Shown here in pieces: positions 19,110-27,773 of a stretch of 64,000 nucleotides of DNA. Origin of the DNA: Streptomyces minutiscleroticus (lineage in GTDB: Bacteria; Actinomycetota; Actinomycetes; Streptomycetales; Streptomycetaceae); the NCBI RefSeq assembly GCF_014650875.1, contig NZ_BMVU01000031.1, forward strand, positions 1-64,000. Direction: 5' to 3'. Numbering within the stretch: the stretch's first letter is position 1; the number at the start of each line of letters is the position of its first letter. The notes under the pieces were generated by a model. That model worked only from the letters and a program-made list of their open reading frames with translations, had not been told where the DNA came from and made no database searches. Position numbers and translations under genes: made by a program.

Positions 19110-21257
19110 GTGAGCAGGGAGGACAGGTCGGGCGACGAGGGCGCCGCGGGGGCGGCGCCCGAGCAGCTCGCGCTGATCCGGGAGACCGTCCGGCGGAACA
19201 AGGCGCCGAAGGCGAAGCCCCGGACGTGGCGCGGGGCGGCGCTGGCCAAGGAGCTGCCCGTGGCGCGGGTCCTCGTCGACAAGGGCGTCCTGCACCTGGA
19301 CCGCTACTTCGACTACGCGGTGCCCGAGGAGCTCGACGAGGCCGCGCGGCCCGGCGTGCGGGTCCGGGTGCGGTTCGGCGCCGGCGGGCGCACCGTGCGG
19401 GGCGGGCGCCGGGAGGGCGGCTCGCTGATCGACGGGTTCCTCGTGGAGCGCGTCGCCGAGTCCGACTACCAGGGGCCCCTGGCCGCCCTCGCCCAGGTCG
19501 TCTCGCCCGAGCCGGTCCTCGACGCCGAGCTGCTCGGACTCGCGCGGGCCGTCGCCGACCGGTACGCGGGCAGCCTCGCGGACATCCTGCAGCTCGCGGT
19601 GCCGCCCCGGCACGCGCGGGCCGAGTCGCGCCCGTCACCCCCGCCCCCGCCCCCGCCCCCGGCGCCCGAACCGGGCGGCTGGCAGCGGTACGTACGGGGG
19701 CGCGAGTTCCTCGCCTCACTGGCCTCCGGGGGCGCGCCGCGCGCCGTGTGGACCGCGCTGCCCGGGCCGCAGTGGGCCGAGGAGATCGCCCGCGCCGTGC
19801 AGGCGACGCTCGCCTCGGGGCGCGGCGCGCTCGTCGTCGTCCCGGCCGGACGCCCCGCCGCGCGCGTGGACGCGGCGCTGACGGCCCTGCTCGGCGAGGG
19901 GCGGCACGCGCTGCTGACCGCCGACGCGGGCCCCGAGAAGCGCTACCGCGAGTGGCTGGCCGTCCGGCGCGGCTCCGTACGGGCCGTCGTCGGCACGCGC
20001 GCCGCCATGTTCGCCCCCGTGCGCGACCTGGGCCTCGTCGTGGTCTGGGACGACGGCGACGCCGGGCACAGCGACGAGCACGCCCCCTTCCCGCACGTAC
20101 GGGAGGTGCTCGAACTGCGCGCCACCCGCGACAGGTGCGCCTTCCTGCTGGGCGGCTGGAGCTGCACCGTGGAGGCGGCCCAGCTCGTGGAGAGCGGCTG
20201 GGCGCTGCCGCTCGTCGCCGACCGGGAGCGGGTGCGCGGCGCCGCGCCGCTCGTGCGGACCGTCGGCGACGGCGACCTGGCCCGCGACGAGGCCGCGCGG
20301 GCCGCCCGGCTGCCCTCCCTCGCCTGGCAGGTGGCCCGCGACGGACTGCGCAGCGGCCCGGTCCTCGTCCAGGTGCCCCGGCGCGGCTACGTCCCCCGGA
20401 TGGCCTGCGCCCGGTGCCGGGCGCCCGCCCGCTGCCGGCACTGCGCCGGGCCGCTCCAGGCGCAGGACGCCGCGGCGCTGCGCTGCGCGTGGTGCGGGCG
20501 CGACGAGGAGTCCTGGCACTGCCCCGAGTGCGGCGGGTTCCGGCTGCGGGCGCAGGTCGTCGGGGCCCGGCGGACCGCCGAGGAGCTGGGCCGCGCGTTC
20601 CCGGCCGTCCCGGTGCGCACCTCGGGGCGCGAGCAGATCCTGGACACGGTGCCGCAGACGCCCGCGCTGGTCGTGAGCACGCCCGGCGCGGAGCCCGTCG
20701 CCGAGGGCGGCTACGCGGCGGCCCTGCTGCTCGACGGCTGGGCGATGCTCGGCCGGCCCGACCTGCGGGCCGGGGAGGAGGCGCTGCGCCGCTGGATCGG
20801 CGCGGCCGCGCTCGTCCGGGAGCAGGGCGCCGGCGGGACCGTGGTGATCGTCGCCGAGCCGACGCTGCGCCCCGTGCAGGCGCTCGTCCGCTGGGACCCG
20901 GTGGGGCACGCGGTGCGCGAGCTGGCCGAGCGGGCGGAGCTGGGGTTCCCGCCGGTGTCGCGGATGGCGGCGGTGTCGGGCCCGCCGGAGGCGCTGGCCG
21001 CCTTCCTGGCCGGGGCCGGACTGCCCGCCGACGCCGAGGTGCTGGGGCCCGTGCCGCTGCCCGTGGCGGAGGCCGGACGGCCCCGGCGCGCGGGCGACCC
21101 GCCGCCGGGGGAGCGCTGGGAGCGGGCGCTGGTCAGGGTGCCGCCGGGCAGCGGCGCCGCGCTGGCGCACGCCCTGAAGACGGCGCAGGCGGCACGGCTG
21201 GCCCGGGGCGGGGGCGAGGCCGTCCGCATCAGGATCGACCCGCCCGACATCGGGTGA
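19110..21257 (+). CDS. priA: Primosomal protein PriA homologue, helicase motifs lost
   Basis: 715 residues. The N-terminal 3'-BD domain (VARVLVDKGVLHLDRYFDYAVP) and the paired zinc-binding cysteines (C433 to about 475; CARCRAP, CRHC, CAWCG, CPECGG) identify PriA. The ATPase motifs are gone: where PriA has Walker A GVTGSGKTE, the sequence reads ALPGPQWA (216-223), and the DEEH box reads DDGD (314-317). Actinobacterial PriA proteins are known to lack these motifs, so it may load the replisome at stalled forks without unwinding DNA. The start is GTG at 19110; TAGGAA seven bases before it suggests a leaderless mRNA. Confidence 0.93.
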   Translation: MSREDRSGDEGAAGAAPEQLALIRETVRRNKAPKAKPRTWRGAALAKELPVARVLVDKGVLHLDRYFDYAVPEELDEAARPGVRVRVRFGAGGRTVRGGRREGGSLIDGFLVERVAESDYQGPLAALAQVVSPEPVLDAELLGLARAVADRYAGSLADILQLAVPPRHARAESRPSPPPPPPPPAPEPGGWQRYVRGREFLASLASGGAPRAVWTALPGPQWAEEIARAVQATLASGRGALVVVPAGRPAARVDAALTALLGEGRHALLTADAGPEKRYREWLAVRRGSVRAVVGTRAAMFAPVRDLGLVVVWDDGDAGHSDEHAPFPHVREVLELRATRDRCAFLLGGWSCTVEAAQLVESGWALPLVADRERVRGAAPLVRTVGDGDLARDEAARAARLPSLAWQVARDGLRSGPVLVQVPRRGYVPRMACARCRAPARCRHCAGPLQAQDAAALRCAWCGRDEESWHCPECGGFRLRAQVVGARRTAEELGRAFPAVPVRTSGREQILDTVPQTPALVVSTPGAEPVAEGGYAAALLLDGWAMLGRPDLRAGEEALRRWIGAAALVREQGAGGTVVIVAEPTLRPVQALVRWDPVGHAVRELAERAELGFPPVSRMAAVSGPPEALAAFLAGAGLPADAEVLGPVPLPVAEAGRPRRAGDPPPGERWERALVRVPPGSGAALAHALKTAQAARLARGGGEAVRIRIDPPDIG

Positions 21258-21337
21258 GGCACCGGAGCCCTCGGGGCGCGGGGGCGCAGGGCGCCGGATT
21301 CCGGGAGGCGGGAGTGCGCACCGGGCGCGGACACACA

Positions 21338-21380
21338 TCTGCCTCCCGAGGCGCCGCGCCGTGCGGTGCCGGGAGGCAGA
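21338..21380. terminator. Convergent terminator after priA
   Basis: An 11-bp stem (21338-21348 with 21370-21380; TCTGCCTCCCG and its complement) lies between priA (+) and the leftward HTH gene ending at 21401. It can serve both. Confidence 0.6.
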
Positions 21381-21400
21381 CATGCCGTGGGGGTCTCGCG

Positions 21401-21940
21401 TCAGCCGCTGCGCGGGCCGGGGAAGGCGCTGGGCCGGGCCTCCTCGCGCAGGGTGGAGCTGCCGGCCGTCGGCTGCGTCGGCATCGGCATGGGGCGGGAG
21501 GCCGGGACCGTGGGGAGGCCCTGGGCGACGGCGACGGCGCGGGTGCCCGCCGGCTCCGTGGCCCGCTCGGCCTCGGCGGCGGCCTGGGCGGCGGCGCGGC
21601 GGGCGCCGTACCGGCGGTGGACCGCCTGCTTGGTGACGCCCAGCGCCGAACCGACCGCGTCCCACGAGAAGCCCAGCGAGCGGTCGAAGTCCACGGCCGC
21701 CGTGACCAGGGTCTCGACGCTGTCCCGCAGCTCCTGGGCGAGGCGGACGGTCGGGGCGGGGGCGCGCCCGTAGACGACGAAGCCCGTGGACGGGCCGGAG
21801 CGGCGCGGGCGGTAGACGTTGCCCAGCTGGGCGGTCAGCGTGCGCAGCGCGTCCACCTGCCGGCGGACCCGCTCGATGTCCCGCACCAGCAAGTGCAGAC
21901 TGGCGCGAGCCTGGGCGTCATGGGTTGCTTGGTCGGCCAT
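21401..21940 (-). CDS. Helix-turn-helix DNA-binding protein
   Basis: 179 residues. The central part carries a sigma-4/XRE-like helix-turn-helix (FSWDAVGSALGVTKQAVHRR). The N-terminal ~60 residues are helical (IERVRRQVDALRTLTAQLG), possibly for dimerisation; the C-terminal ~60 are Pro/Ala-rich. The start ATG at 21940 has GAGAGG seven bases upstream. It lies leftward between priA and fmt, divergent from fmt across a 322-base gap. Family members are common in Streptomyces but I know of no characterised role. A transcription factor is the best inference. Confidence 0.8.
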   Translation of the reverse strand: MADQATHDAQARASLHLLVRDIERVRRQVDALRTLTAQLGNVYRPRRSGPSTGFVVYGRAPAPTVRLAQELRDSVETLVTAAVDFDRSLGFSWDAVGSALGVTKQAVHRRYGARRAAAQAAAEAERATEPAGTRAVAVAQGLPTVPASRPMPMPTQPTAGSSTLREEARPSAFPGPRSG

Positions 21941-22262
21941 GGACAAGCCTCTCGAACCGGCGTCGAAGGATCGGGCCGCGGTGGGGCCCGTGGGGGTCAA
22001 CTCTTTCTTGACCAACGCCTTTCGCGGTGAGTGGTCACGGTTCGGGGGCGTGGGCGTATGCGCGTACGCCCCCGGCGATGGGGTGCGCGCTCGCGGCCCG
22101 CCGCGAGCGCCGGCGGCGGCCACGGACCCGCGGCGCGGGGAGGCGAGCCGGCGGCGGGTCCGCGCGAGGCCGGGTCCGGCACCGCCGCACGCCCCGTCGC
22201 GTGCCCGCCCCATAGACTGGTGCGCTGCCACGAACTCCTGCCCGAGAGGCCCGAAGCCACCC
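21941..22262. other. Gene-free divergent region before fmt
   Basis: This 322-base gap lies between the divergent HTH gene and fmt. It holds an 8-bp stem GGGGGCGT/ACGCCCCC (22044-22051 with 22066-22073), a spaced inverted repeat TGACCA...TGGTCA (22008 and ~22032), and a -10-like TAGACT at 22213-22218 that fits an fmt transcript with a ~38-base leader. No coding sequence is convincing. Confidence 0.5.
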
Positions 22263-23201
22263 ATGAAGCTCGTCTTCGCCGGTACCCCCGAGGTCGCCGT
22301 CCCCGCGCTGGACGCCCTGATCGACTCCGAGCGGCACGAGGTCGCCGCCGTCGTCACCCGGCCCGACGCCCCGGCGGGACGCGGCCGGAGGCTGGTCGCG
22401 AGCCCCGTCGCCCAGCGGGCGGAGGAGGCGGGCATCGAGGTGCTGAAGCCGGCCAGGCCGCGCGACGAGGACTTCCTGGAGCGGCTGAGGGAGATCGGCC
22501 CGGACTGCTGCCCGGTCGTCGCCTACGGCGCGCTGCTGCCCAGGGTCGCGCTCGACGTCCCGGCGCACGGCTGGGTCAACCTGCACTTCTCGCTGCTGCC
22601 CGCGTGGCGGGGCGCCGCCCCCGTGCAGCACGCGGTCATGGCGGGCGACGAGATCACCGGCGCCTCCACCTTCCTCATCGAGGAGGGGCTCGACTCCGGG
22701 CCCGTCTACGGCACCGTCACCGAGGCGGTGCGCCCCACGGACACCAGCGGCGACCTGCTCACCCGGCTCGCCCTCGCCGGAGCCGGGCTGCTCGTGGCCA
22801 CCATGGACGGCATCGAGGACGGCACCCTGAAGGCCGTGCCGCAGCCCGCCGACGGCGTCAGCCTGGCCCCGAAGATCAACGTCGAGGACGTCCGGGTGGA
22901 CTGGTCGGCACCGGCGCTGCGCGTCGACCGCGTCGTCCGGGGCGCCACGCCCGCGCCCGGCGCCTGGACCCTCTTCCGCGGGGAGCGGCTGAAGCTGGTC
23001 CAGGTCGCCCTCGCGCCCGAGCGCGCTGACCTCGGCCTCGCCCCCGGCTCCCTGGCCGTCGGCAAGAACAGCGTCCACGTCGGCACCGGCTCGCACCCCG
23101 TGGAACTGCTCTGGGTGCAGGCCCAGGGCAAGAAGCCGATGCGCGCGGCCGACTGGGCGCGGGGCGTGCGCATCGCGGACGGGGAGACGGTCGGGGCGTA
23201 G
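22263..23201 (+). CDS. fmt: Methionyl-tRNA formyltransferase
   Basis: 312 residues. The N-terminal formyltransferase domain has N106 and H108 in VNLHFSLLPAWRGAAP and D144 in EEGLDSGPV, the family's catalytic set. A C-terminal OB-like domain follows (~205-312). It formylates initiator Met-tRNA. ATG at 22263 with GAGAGG upstream. A peptide deformylase gene is not adjacent. The terminator at 23219 separates it from rsmB. Confidence 0.97.
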   Translation: MKLVFAGTPEVAVPALDALIDSERHEVAAVVTRPDAPAGRGRRLVASPVAQRAEEAGIEVLKPARPRDEDFLERLREIGPDCCPVVAYGALLPRVALDVPAHGWVNLHFSLLPAWRGAAPVQHAVMAGDEITGASTFLIEEGLDSGPVYGTVTEAVRPTDTSGDLLTRLALAGAGLLVATMDGIEDGTLKAVPQPADGVSLAPKINVEDVRVDWSAPALRVDRVVRGATPAPGAWTLFRGERLKLVQVALAPERADLGLAPGSLAVGKNSVHVGTGSHPVELLWVQAQGKKPMRAADWARGVRIADGETVGA

Positions 23202-23218
23202 TCGGGGCACGGGCGGAC

Positions 23219-23244
23219 GGGACACGGCGCCGACGCCGTGTCCC
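23219..23244 (+). terminator. fmt terminator
   Basis: An 11-bp perfect stem with a CCGA tetraloop starts 17 bases after the fmt stop and is followed by a C-rich tract. Confidence 0.7.
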
Positions 23245-23288
23245 CCTGACGTGCCGCTCCCGTGCCGCTCCCGCCCTCCGGCGCGTCG

Positions 23289-23294
23289 TAGGCT
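23289..23294 (+). promoter_or_regulatory. Candidate -10 of rsmB
   Basis: TAGGCT at 23289-23294 would start transcription near 23301. That is downstream of the ATG at 23297, which supports the GTG at 23333 as the real rsmB start. Confidence 0.45.
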
Positions 23295-23332
23295 GGATGC
23301 ACCACCCATCCAGGATCCGGAGCACCTTCTTC

Positions 23333-24763
23333 GTGAACGAGCAGTCCCGCCGTCCCCGCCGTCAGGGCAAGCCCTACCGACGCCCCAAGAAGGACCCCGT
23401 GCGGATCCTCGCCTTCGAGGCGCTGCGGGCCGTCGACGAGCGGGACGCGTACGCCAACCTCGTGCTGCCGCCGCTGCTGCGCAAGGCGCGCGAGAAGGAC
23501 GGCTTCGACGCGCGGGACGCGGCCCTGGCCACGGAGCTGGTGTACGGGACGCTGCGCCGGCAGGGCACGTACGACGCGGTCGTCGCGGAGTGCGTGGACC
23601 GGCCGCTGCGCGAGGTCGACCCGCCGGTCCTGGACGTGCTGAGCCTCGGCGCCCACCAGCTGCTCGGCACCCGCATCCCCCCGCACGCCGCCGTGTCCGC
23701 CACCGTCGAGCTGGCGCGGGTGGTGCTCGGCGACGGCCGGGCCAAGTTCGTCAACGCGGTGCTGCGGAAGATCGCCCAGCACGATCTGGACGGCTGGCTG
23801 GAGCGGGTGGCGCCGCCGTACGACGAGGACCCCGAGGACCACCTCGCCGTCGTGCACTCCCACCCGCGCTGGGTCGTCTCCGCGCTGTGGGACTCCCTCG
23901 GCGGCGGCCGCGCCGGGATCGAGGACCTGCTGGAGGCCGACAACGAGCGGCCCGAGGTCACCCTGGTCGCCCGCCCCGGCCGCACGACCGCCGACGAGCT
24001 CCTCGACGGGCTCGGGGAGGACGCCGCGCTGCCGGGCCGCTGGTCGCCGTACGCGGTGCGGCTCAGCGAGGGCGGCGAGCCGGGCGCCCTGGACGCCGTG
24101 CGCGAGGGGCGTGCCGGCGTGCAGGACGAGGGCAGCCAGCTCGTCGCGCTGGCCCTCGCCGACGCGCCCCTCGACGGCCCCGACCGGGCGTGGCTCGACG
24201 GCTGCGCGGGCCCCGGCGGCAAGGCGGCCCTGCTGGCCGGGCTCGCCGCCGAGCGCGGCGCGGTGCTGCTCGCCTCCGAGAAGCAGCCCCACCGGGCCGG
24301 CCTCGTCGCCAGGGCGCTCGACGGCAACCCCGGCCCGTACCAGGTGATCGCGGCCGACGGCACGCGCCCGCCGTGGCGGCCGGGGACCTTCGACCGCGTG
24401 CTGATGGACGTGCCGTGCACGGGACTCGGCGCGCTGCGCCGCCGCCCCGAGGCGCGCTGGCGCCGCCGCCCCGAGGACCTGGAGGGCTTCGCGCCGCTGC
24501 AGCGCGCCCTGCTGCGCACGGCGCTGGACTCGGTGCGGGTCGGCGGCGTCGTCGGCTACGCCACCTGCTCGCCGCACCTCGCGGAGACCCGCGCGGTCGT
24601 CGACGACGTGCTCAAGCAGTACGGCGGCTCGGCCGAACTCCTCGACGCCCGCCCGCTGCTGCCGGACGTGCCGGCGCTCGGCGAGGGGCCCGACGTCCAG
24701 CTGTGGCCGCACCTGCACGGCACCGACGCGATGTACCTGGCGCTGATCCGCCGCACCTCCTGA
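23333..24763 (+). CDS. rsmB: 16S rRNA (cytosine-967-C5)-methyltransferase
   Basis: 476 residues from GTG at 23333 (GGAG ten bases upstream). A basic N-terminus is followed by a NusB-like RNA-binding domain (~22-150) and a Rossmann methyltransferase domain. SAM motif DGCAGPGGKA is at 289-298. The two family cysteines are C362 in MDVPCTGLG and C412 in YATCSPH: one forms the covalent adduct, the other helps release. A longer start at 23297 is possible but lies upstream of the likely transcription start. It belongs to the conserved fmt-rsmB-rpe order. Confidence 0.94.
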   Translation: MNEQSRRPRRQGKPYRRPKKDPVRILAFEALRAVDERDAYANLVLPPLLRKAREKDGFDARDAALATELVYGTLRRQGTYDAVVAECVDRPLREVDPPVLDVLSLGAHQLLGTRIPPHAAVSATVELARVVLGDGRAKFVNAVLRKIAQHDLDGWLERVAPPYDEDPEDHLAVVHSHPRWVVSALWDSLGGGRAGIEDLLEADNERPEVTLVARPGRTTADELLDGLGEDAALPGRWSPYAVRLSEGGEPGALDAVREGRAGVQDEGSQLVALALADAPLDGPDRAWLDGCAGPGGKAALLAGLAAERGAVLLASEKQPHRAGLVARALDGNPGPYQVIAADGTRPPWRPGTFDRVLMDVPCTGLGALRRRPEARWRRRPEDLEGFAPLQRALLRTALDSVRVGGVVGYATCSPHLAETRAVVDDVLKQYGGSAELLDARPLLPDVPALGEGPDVQLWPHLHGTDAMYLALIRRTS

Positions 24764-25125
24764 CATCGCCGTCCGGGGCCACGGGGACGGGGTCCCGCGC
24801 CCGGCGCGGACCCGTTCGGCGGCCGTCCGGGAAGCGGCGGGCTCCGGGGCCGACAGCCGACATCACGTCATACGTCCAGGTCATGACTGTGGTCGGAGGC
24901 GCCGCGGAGTCCGTGGCGCTGCTGGATGCGGCGGCCGTGCGATCACGTGAGTACGGCCTCGGGTTCCGCGATCGCGCCGCGCGGACACGGGGCCGGCGCC
25001 CGGCCGCGGCCCGGTCCCGTGGCGGCGCACGGGAGCCGGCCGGGACCGGCGGAAGCGCCTCGGAGCAGGGCTCCCGGGCCGGTACCGACGCGTGCGACCG
25101 GGCCCGGACATGGCAGGCTTGGGGC
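24764..25125. other. Gene-free spacer between rsmB and rpe
   Basis: The 362 bases contain an open stretch in frame with rpe from an ATG at 24883, but its predicted peptide is Arg/Ala-rich without family features. A -10-like CAGGCT (~25113-25118) sits seven bases before the rpe ATG, suggesting a leaderless rpe transcript. Nothing else is recognisable. Confidence 0.5.
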
Positions 25126-25812
25126 ATGGCCGTGCAGATCAACCCCAGCATCCTGTCCGCCGACTTCGCCCGTCTCGCCGAGGAGGCGAAGGCGGTCGAG
25201 GGAGCCGACTGGCTCCACGTCGACGTCATGGACAACCACTTCGTCCCGAACCTCACGCTCGGTGTGCCGGTCGTGGAGAGCCTGGCGCGCGCGACGGACA
25301 CGCCGCTGGACTGCCATCTGATGATCGAGGACCCCGACCGGTGGGCACCTCGGTACGTCGAGGCGGGTGCCGGTTCCGTCACCTTCCACGCCGAGGCGGC
25401 CGCCGCCCCGGTGCGGCTGGCCCGCGAGATCCGGGCGAAGGGCGCCCGCGCCTCGATGGCGCTCAAGCCCGCGACGCCGATCGAGCCGTACGAGGACCTG
25501 CTGCCCGAGCTGGACATGCTGCTGGTCATGACCGTCGAACCGGGCTTCGGCGGCCAGGCGTTCCTCGACATCATGCTGCCCAAGATCCGCCGCACCCGGG
25601 AGCTGATCGGCAAGCACGGGCTCGACCTCTGGCTCCAGGTCGACGGCGGGGTTTCGGCCGAGACCATCGAGCGCTGCGCCGACGCGGGGGCCGACGTCTT
25701 CGTCGCCGGCTCGGCCGTCTACGGGGCGTCCGACCCGGCCGAGGCGGTACGTGCGCTGCGCAACCGTGCGCAGGCCGCGACGTCCGGCGCGACGTGGGCG
25801 TGCGGCCACTGA
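25126..25812 (+). CDS. rpe: Ribulose-phosphate 3-epimerase
   Basis: 228 residues, TIM barrel. It has INPSILSADFARL at the N-terminus, HVDVMDNHFVPNLTLG (first metal/catalytic strand), CHLMIEDP, VEPGFGGQAF and QVDGGVSAET with the second catalytic Asp. It interconverts ribulose-5-P and xylulose-5-P in the pentose phosphate pathway. The C-terminal ~15 residues are an Ala/Thr-rich extension. The in-frame upstream extension was not used because this ATG matches the family's normal start. Confidence 0.96.
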   Translation: MAVQINPSILSADFARLAEEAKAVEGADWLHVDVMDNHFVPNLTLGVPVVESLARATDTPLDCHLMIEDPDRWAPRYVEAGAGSVTFHAEAAAAPVRLAREIRAKGARASMALKPATPIEPYEDLLPELDMLLVMTVEPGFGGQAFLDIMLPKIRRTRELIGKHGLDLWLQVDGGVSAETIERCADAGADVFVAGSAVYGASDPAEAVRALRNRAQAATSGATWACGH

Positions 25813-25914
25813 GCCAAGACGACGTGAACGCCGCCCATCGGGGCTGATCGAATTCGCCGGATCTGCAAGGATGAACGGCGTATCCAGAGTGTGAACAGCA
25901 GTGAGGAGATGGCC

Positions 25915-26934
25915 GTGTCGGGTATGTCGGCGGGCCGGTCAGCCATGCGGATGGGACCCGCTGAGCTGGTGCAGGCGGCGGCCATGGCCCGCCGTTTCTA
26001 CCTCGAGGGCAAATCCAAGATCCAGATCGCGGAGGAGTTCGGCGTCAGCCGCTTCAAGGTGGCCCGGGTCCTGGAGACCGCCCTCGAACGGGATCTGGTG
26101 CGGATCGAGATCCGCGTACCGGCCGAGCTGGACGCCGAGCGCTCCGACGCGCTGCGCGCCCGCTACGGCCTGCGGCACGCCGTCGTGGTCGAGTCGCCGG
26201 CCGACGCGGAGGAGTCGCCCGACCCGGAGAACCTCGGCGAGGTGGCCGCCGACCTGCTCGGCGAACTGGTCACCGAGGGCGACGTGCTGGGGCTGGCCTG
26301 GGGCCGCTCCACCATCCACATGGCGGCGGCCCTCGACCGGCTGCCGCCGTGCACGGTGGTGCAGCTGACCGGCGTGTACGACGCGGGGACCGCCGAGCGC
26401 GGCTCCGTCGAGGCGGTCCGCCGCGCGGCGCAGGTCTCCGGCGGGGACGCGCACCCGATCTACGCGCCGATGCTGCTGCCCGACGCGGCCACGGCGGCCG
26501 CGCTGCGCCACCAGACGGGCATCGCCCGCGCCTTCGAGTACTTCGACAAGGTGACCGTGGCCTGCGTGTCCATCGGCTCCTGGGAGGCCGGGATCTCGAC
26601 GGTGCACGACATGCTCAGCGACGAGGAGCGCGCGCACTACGCGTCGCTCGGCGTGGCGGCGGAGATGTCCGCGCACCTCTTCGACGGGGAGGGGCGCCGG
26701 GTCGGGCGCGACCTGGGGGAGCGGTGCATCACCGTCAAGGCGGACCAGTTGCGCCGGGTCCCGGAGGTCGTGGCGATCGCGGGCGGGCAGCGCAAGGCCG
26801 CCGCGATCGACGCGGTGCTGCGCTCCGGGCTCGTCACCAGCCTGGTGACGGACACGTCGGCGGCGGACGCCCTGATGGCGGCGGGGGCGGCCCCGCGTCC
26901 GGCCCTCGACCGGGCGGACCCGGACGGGCCCTGA
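25915..26934 (+). CDS. SorC/DeoR-type sugar-binding transcriptional regulator
   Basis: 339 residues. An N-terminal helix-turn-helix (KSKIQIAEEFGVSRFKVARV) is followed by a SorC-type phospho-sugar-binding domain (~60-330), with LGLAWGRSTIHMAAAL and VACVSIGSWE typical of the isomerase-like fold. Such regulators sense sugar phosphates. I chose GTG at 25915, six bases after GAGGAG; GTG at 25891 and ATG at 25909 are in-frame alternatives. It follows rpe by 102 bases, so a pentose-phosphate ligand is plausible. No sugar transporter is adjacent. The target is unknown. Confidence 0.88.
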   Translation: MSGMSAGRSAMRMGPAELVQAAAMARRFYLEGKSKIQIAEEFGVSRFKVARVLETALERDLVRIEIRVPAELDAERSDALRARYGLRHAVVVESPADAEESPDPENLGEVAADLLGELVTEGDVLGLAWGRSTIHMAAALDRLPPCTVVQLTGVYDAGTAERGSVEAVRRAAQVSGGDAHPIYAPMLLPDAATAAALRHQTGIARAFEYFDKVTVACVSIGSWEAGISTVHDMLSDEERAHYASLGVAAEMSAHLFDGEGRRVGRDLGERCITVKADQLRRVPEVVAIAGGQRKAAAIDAVLRSGLVTSLVTDTSAADALMAAGAAPRPALDRADPDGP

Positions 26935-27311
26935 AGGGTTCCGCCGGGCAGCGGGACGGCCGTCGCGACGCCGCCCTGCGGCGCCCGACGGTGCCGCGCC
27001 GCGTAGTACGGCACGAAGACCTGCGCCACGCCGACGGGTTCGGGTCCACGTGCCGCGGCGGGCCGGCCCGCGCACCCCGGCCACCGCGCCGGGCGGGCGC
27101 ACGTCCCGCGGTGACCACGACCACGCCGAGGTCCCCGGTGCGCCCGGCACGGTACAACCGTGCCGGGCGCACCGGCCGCACTGCACCGCCCGCACCGGCC
27201 GTGCCTGATCCCGCCGGACGACCGCGACGGACGACTGCGCCGGGCCGGAGCGGGGAGACGTACCACGTCACCGGTCACTGATCACTACGAGACGTTCGAG
27301 GCGGTACTGAG
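26935..27311. other. Gene-free region after the sugar regulator
   Basis: 377 bases with no convincing coding sequence. The main structure is the long hairpin at 27135-27175; the remainder is unstructured GC-rich DNA up to the barstar gene. Confidence 0.5.
27135..27175 (+). terminator. Long hairpin terminator
   Basis: An 18-bp perfect stem (27135-27152 with 27158-27175) has a five-base TACAA loop. It lies about 200 bases after the regulator stop and would separate it from the barstar gene. Confidence 0.75.
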
Positions 27312-27665
27312 ATGACGGACGACCTGGCGGGCCGGCTCGTGGTCGAGCTGGACCTCGACGGGGTCACGGACAGGGCGGGCCTGATGGAGCGCTGCGCGCG
27401 GGCCCTGGAGCTGCCGGACTGGTTCGGCCGCACCTGGGACGCCCTCGCCGACAGCCTCACCGACCTCTCCGTCTGGCCGGCCGCGGCCGCGGAGAAGGGG
27501 CTGCTCCTGGTCGTGACGGGCTGGCAGGCGTACGCAGGGGCCCGGCCCGAGGAGTGGCGGACCGCGCAGGAGGTGTTCTCCGAGGCGGTCGACCGCATGC
27601 CCGTCCTGTCCGTGATGCTCGCCCTCGGAGGATCGCACCAGGGGCCCGGCGGCATCCCTGGATGA
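27312..27665 (+). CDS. Barstar-family ribonuclease inhibitor, no partner nuclease nearby
   Basis: 117 residues with the barstar fold pattern: an opening beta strand (VVELDLDGV), a helix (MERCARALELP), then the hallmark DWFGRTWDALADSLTDL, where barstars have N/W-aD-L. Barstar inhibits barnase-type secreted RNases by covering the active site. No RNase gene is found in either direction in this window. Streptomyces often carry orphan barstar genes, which may guard against foreign nucleases or regulate an unlinked one. ATG at 27312; SD weak. Confidence 0.85.
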   Translation: MTDDLAGRLVVELDLDGVTDRAGLMERCARALELPDWFGRTWDALADSLTDLSVWPAAAAEKGLLLVVTGWQAYAGARPEEWRTAQEVFSEAVDRMPVLSVMLALGGSHQGPGGIPG

Positions 27666-27773
27666 TCGTCCCGGCCCGCCGTGCGCACGGGGCGTGGGAG
27701 AATGAAGTACGTGCTCTTTCCCCCTGGCTGACCTGTCCGGGGGCCACCTCTGATCGACTGGGATGTGCAGCAC

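Noticed and set aside
23297..23332. Longer rsmB start at ATG 23297
   Set aside because: It lies upstream of the start implied by the TAGGCT -10 and lacks an SD; GTG 23333 has GGAG at good spacing.
24883..25125. In-frame N-terminal extension of rpe
   Set aside because: The extension is Arg/Ala/Gly-rich without family similarity, and the usual epimerase start is at 25126 with a -10 element just before it.
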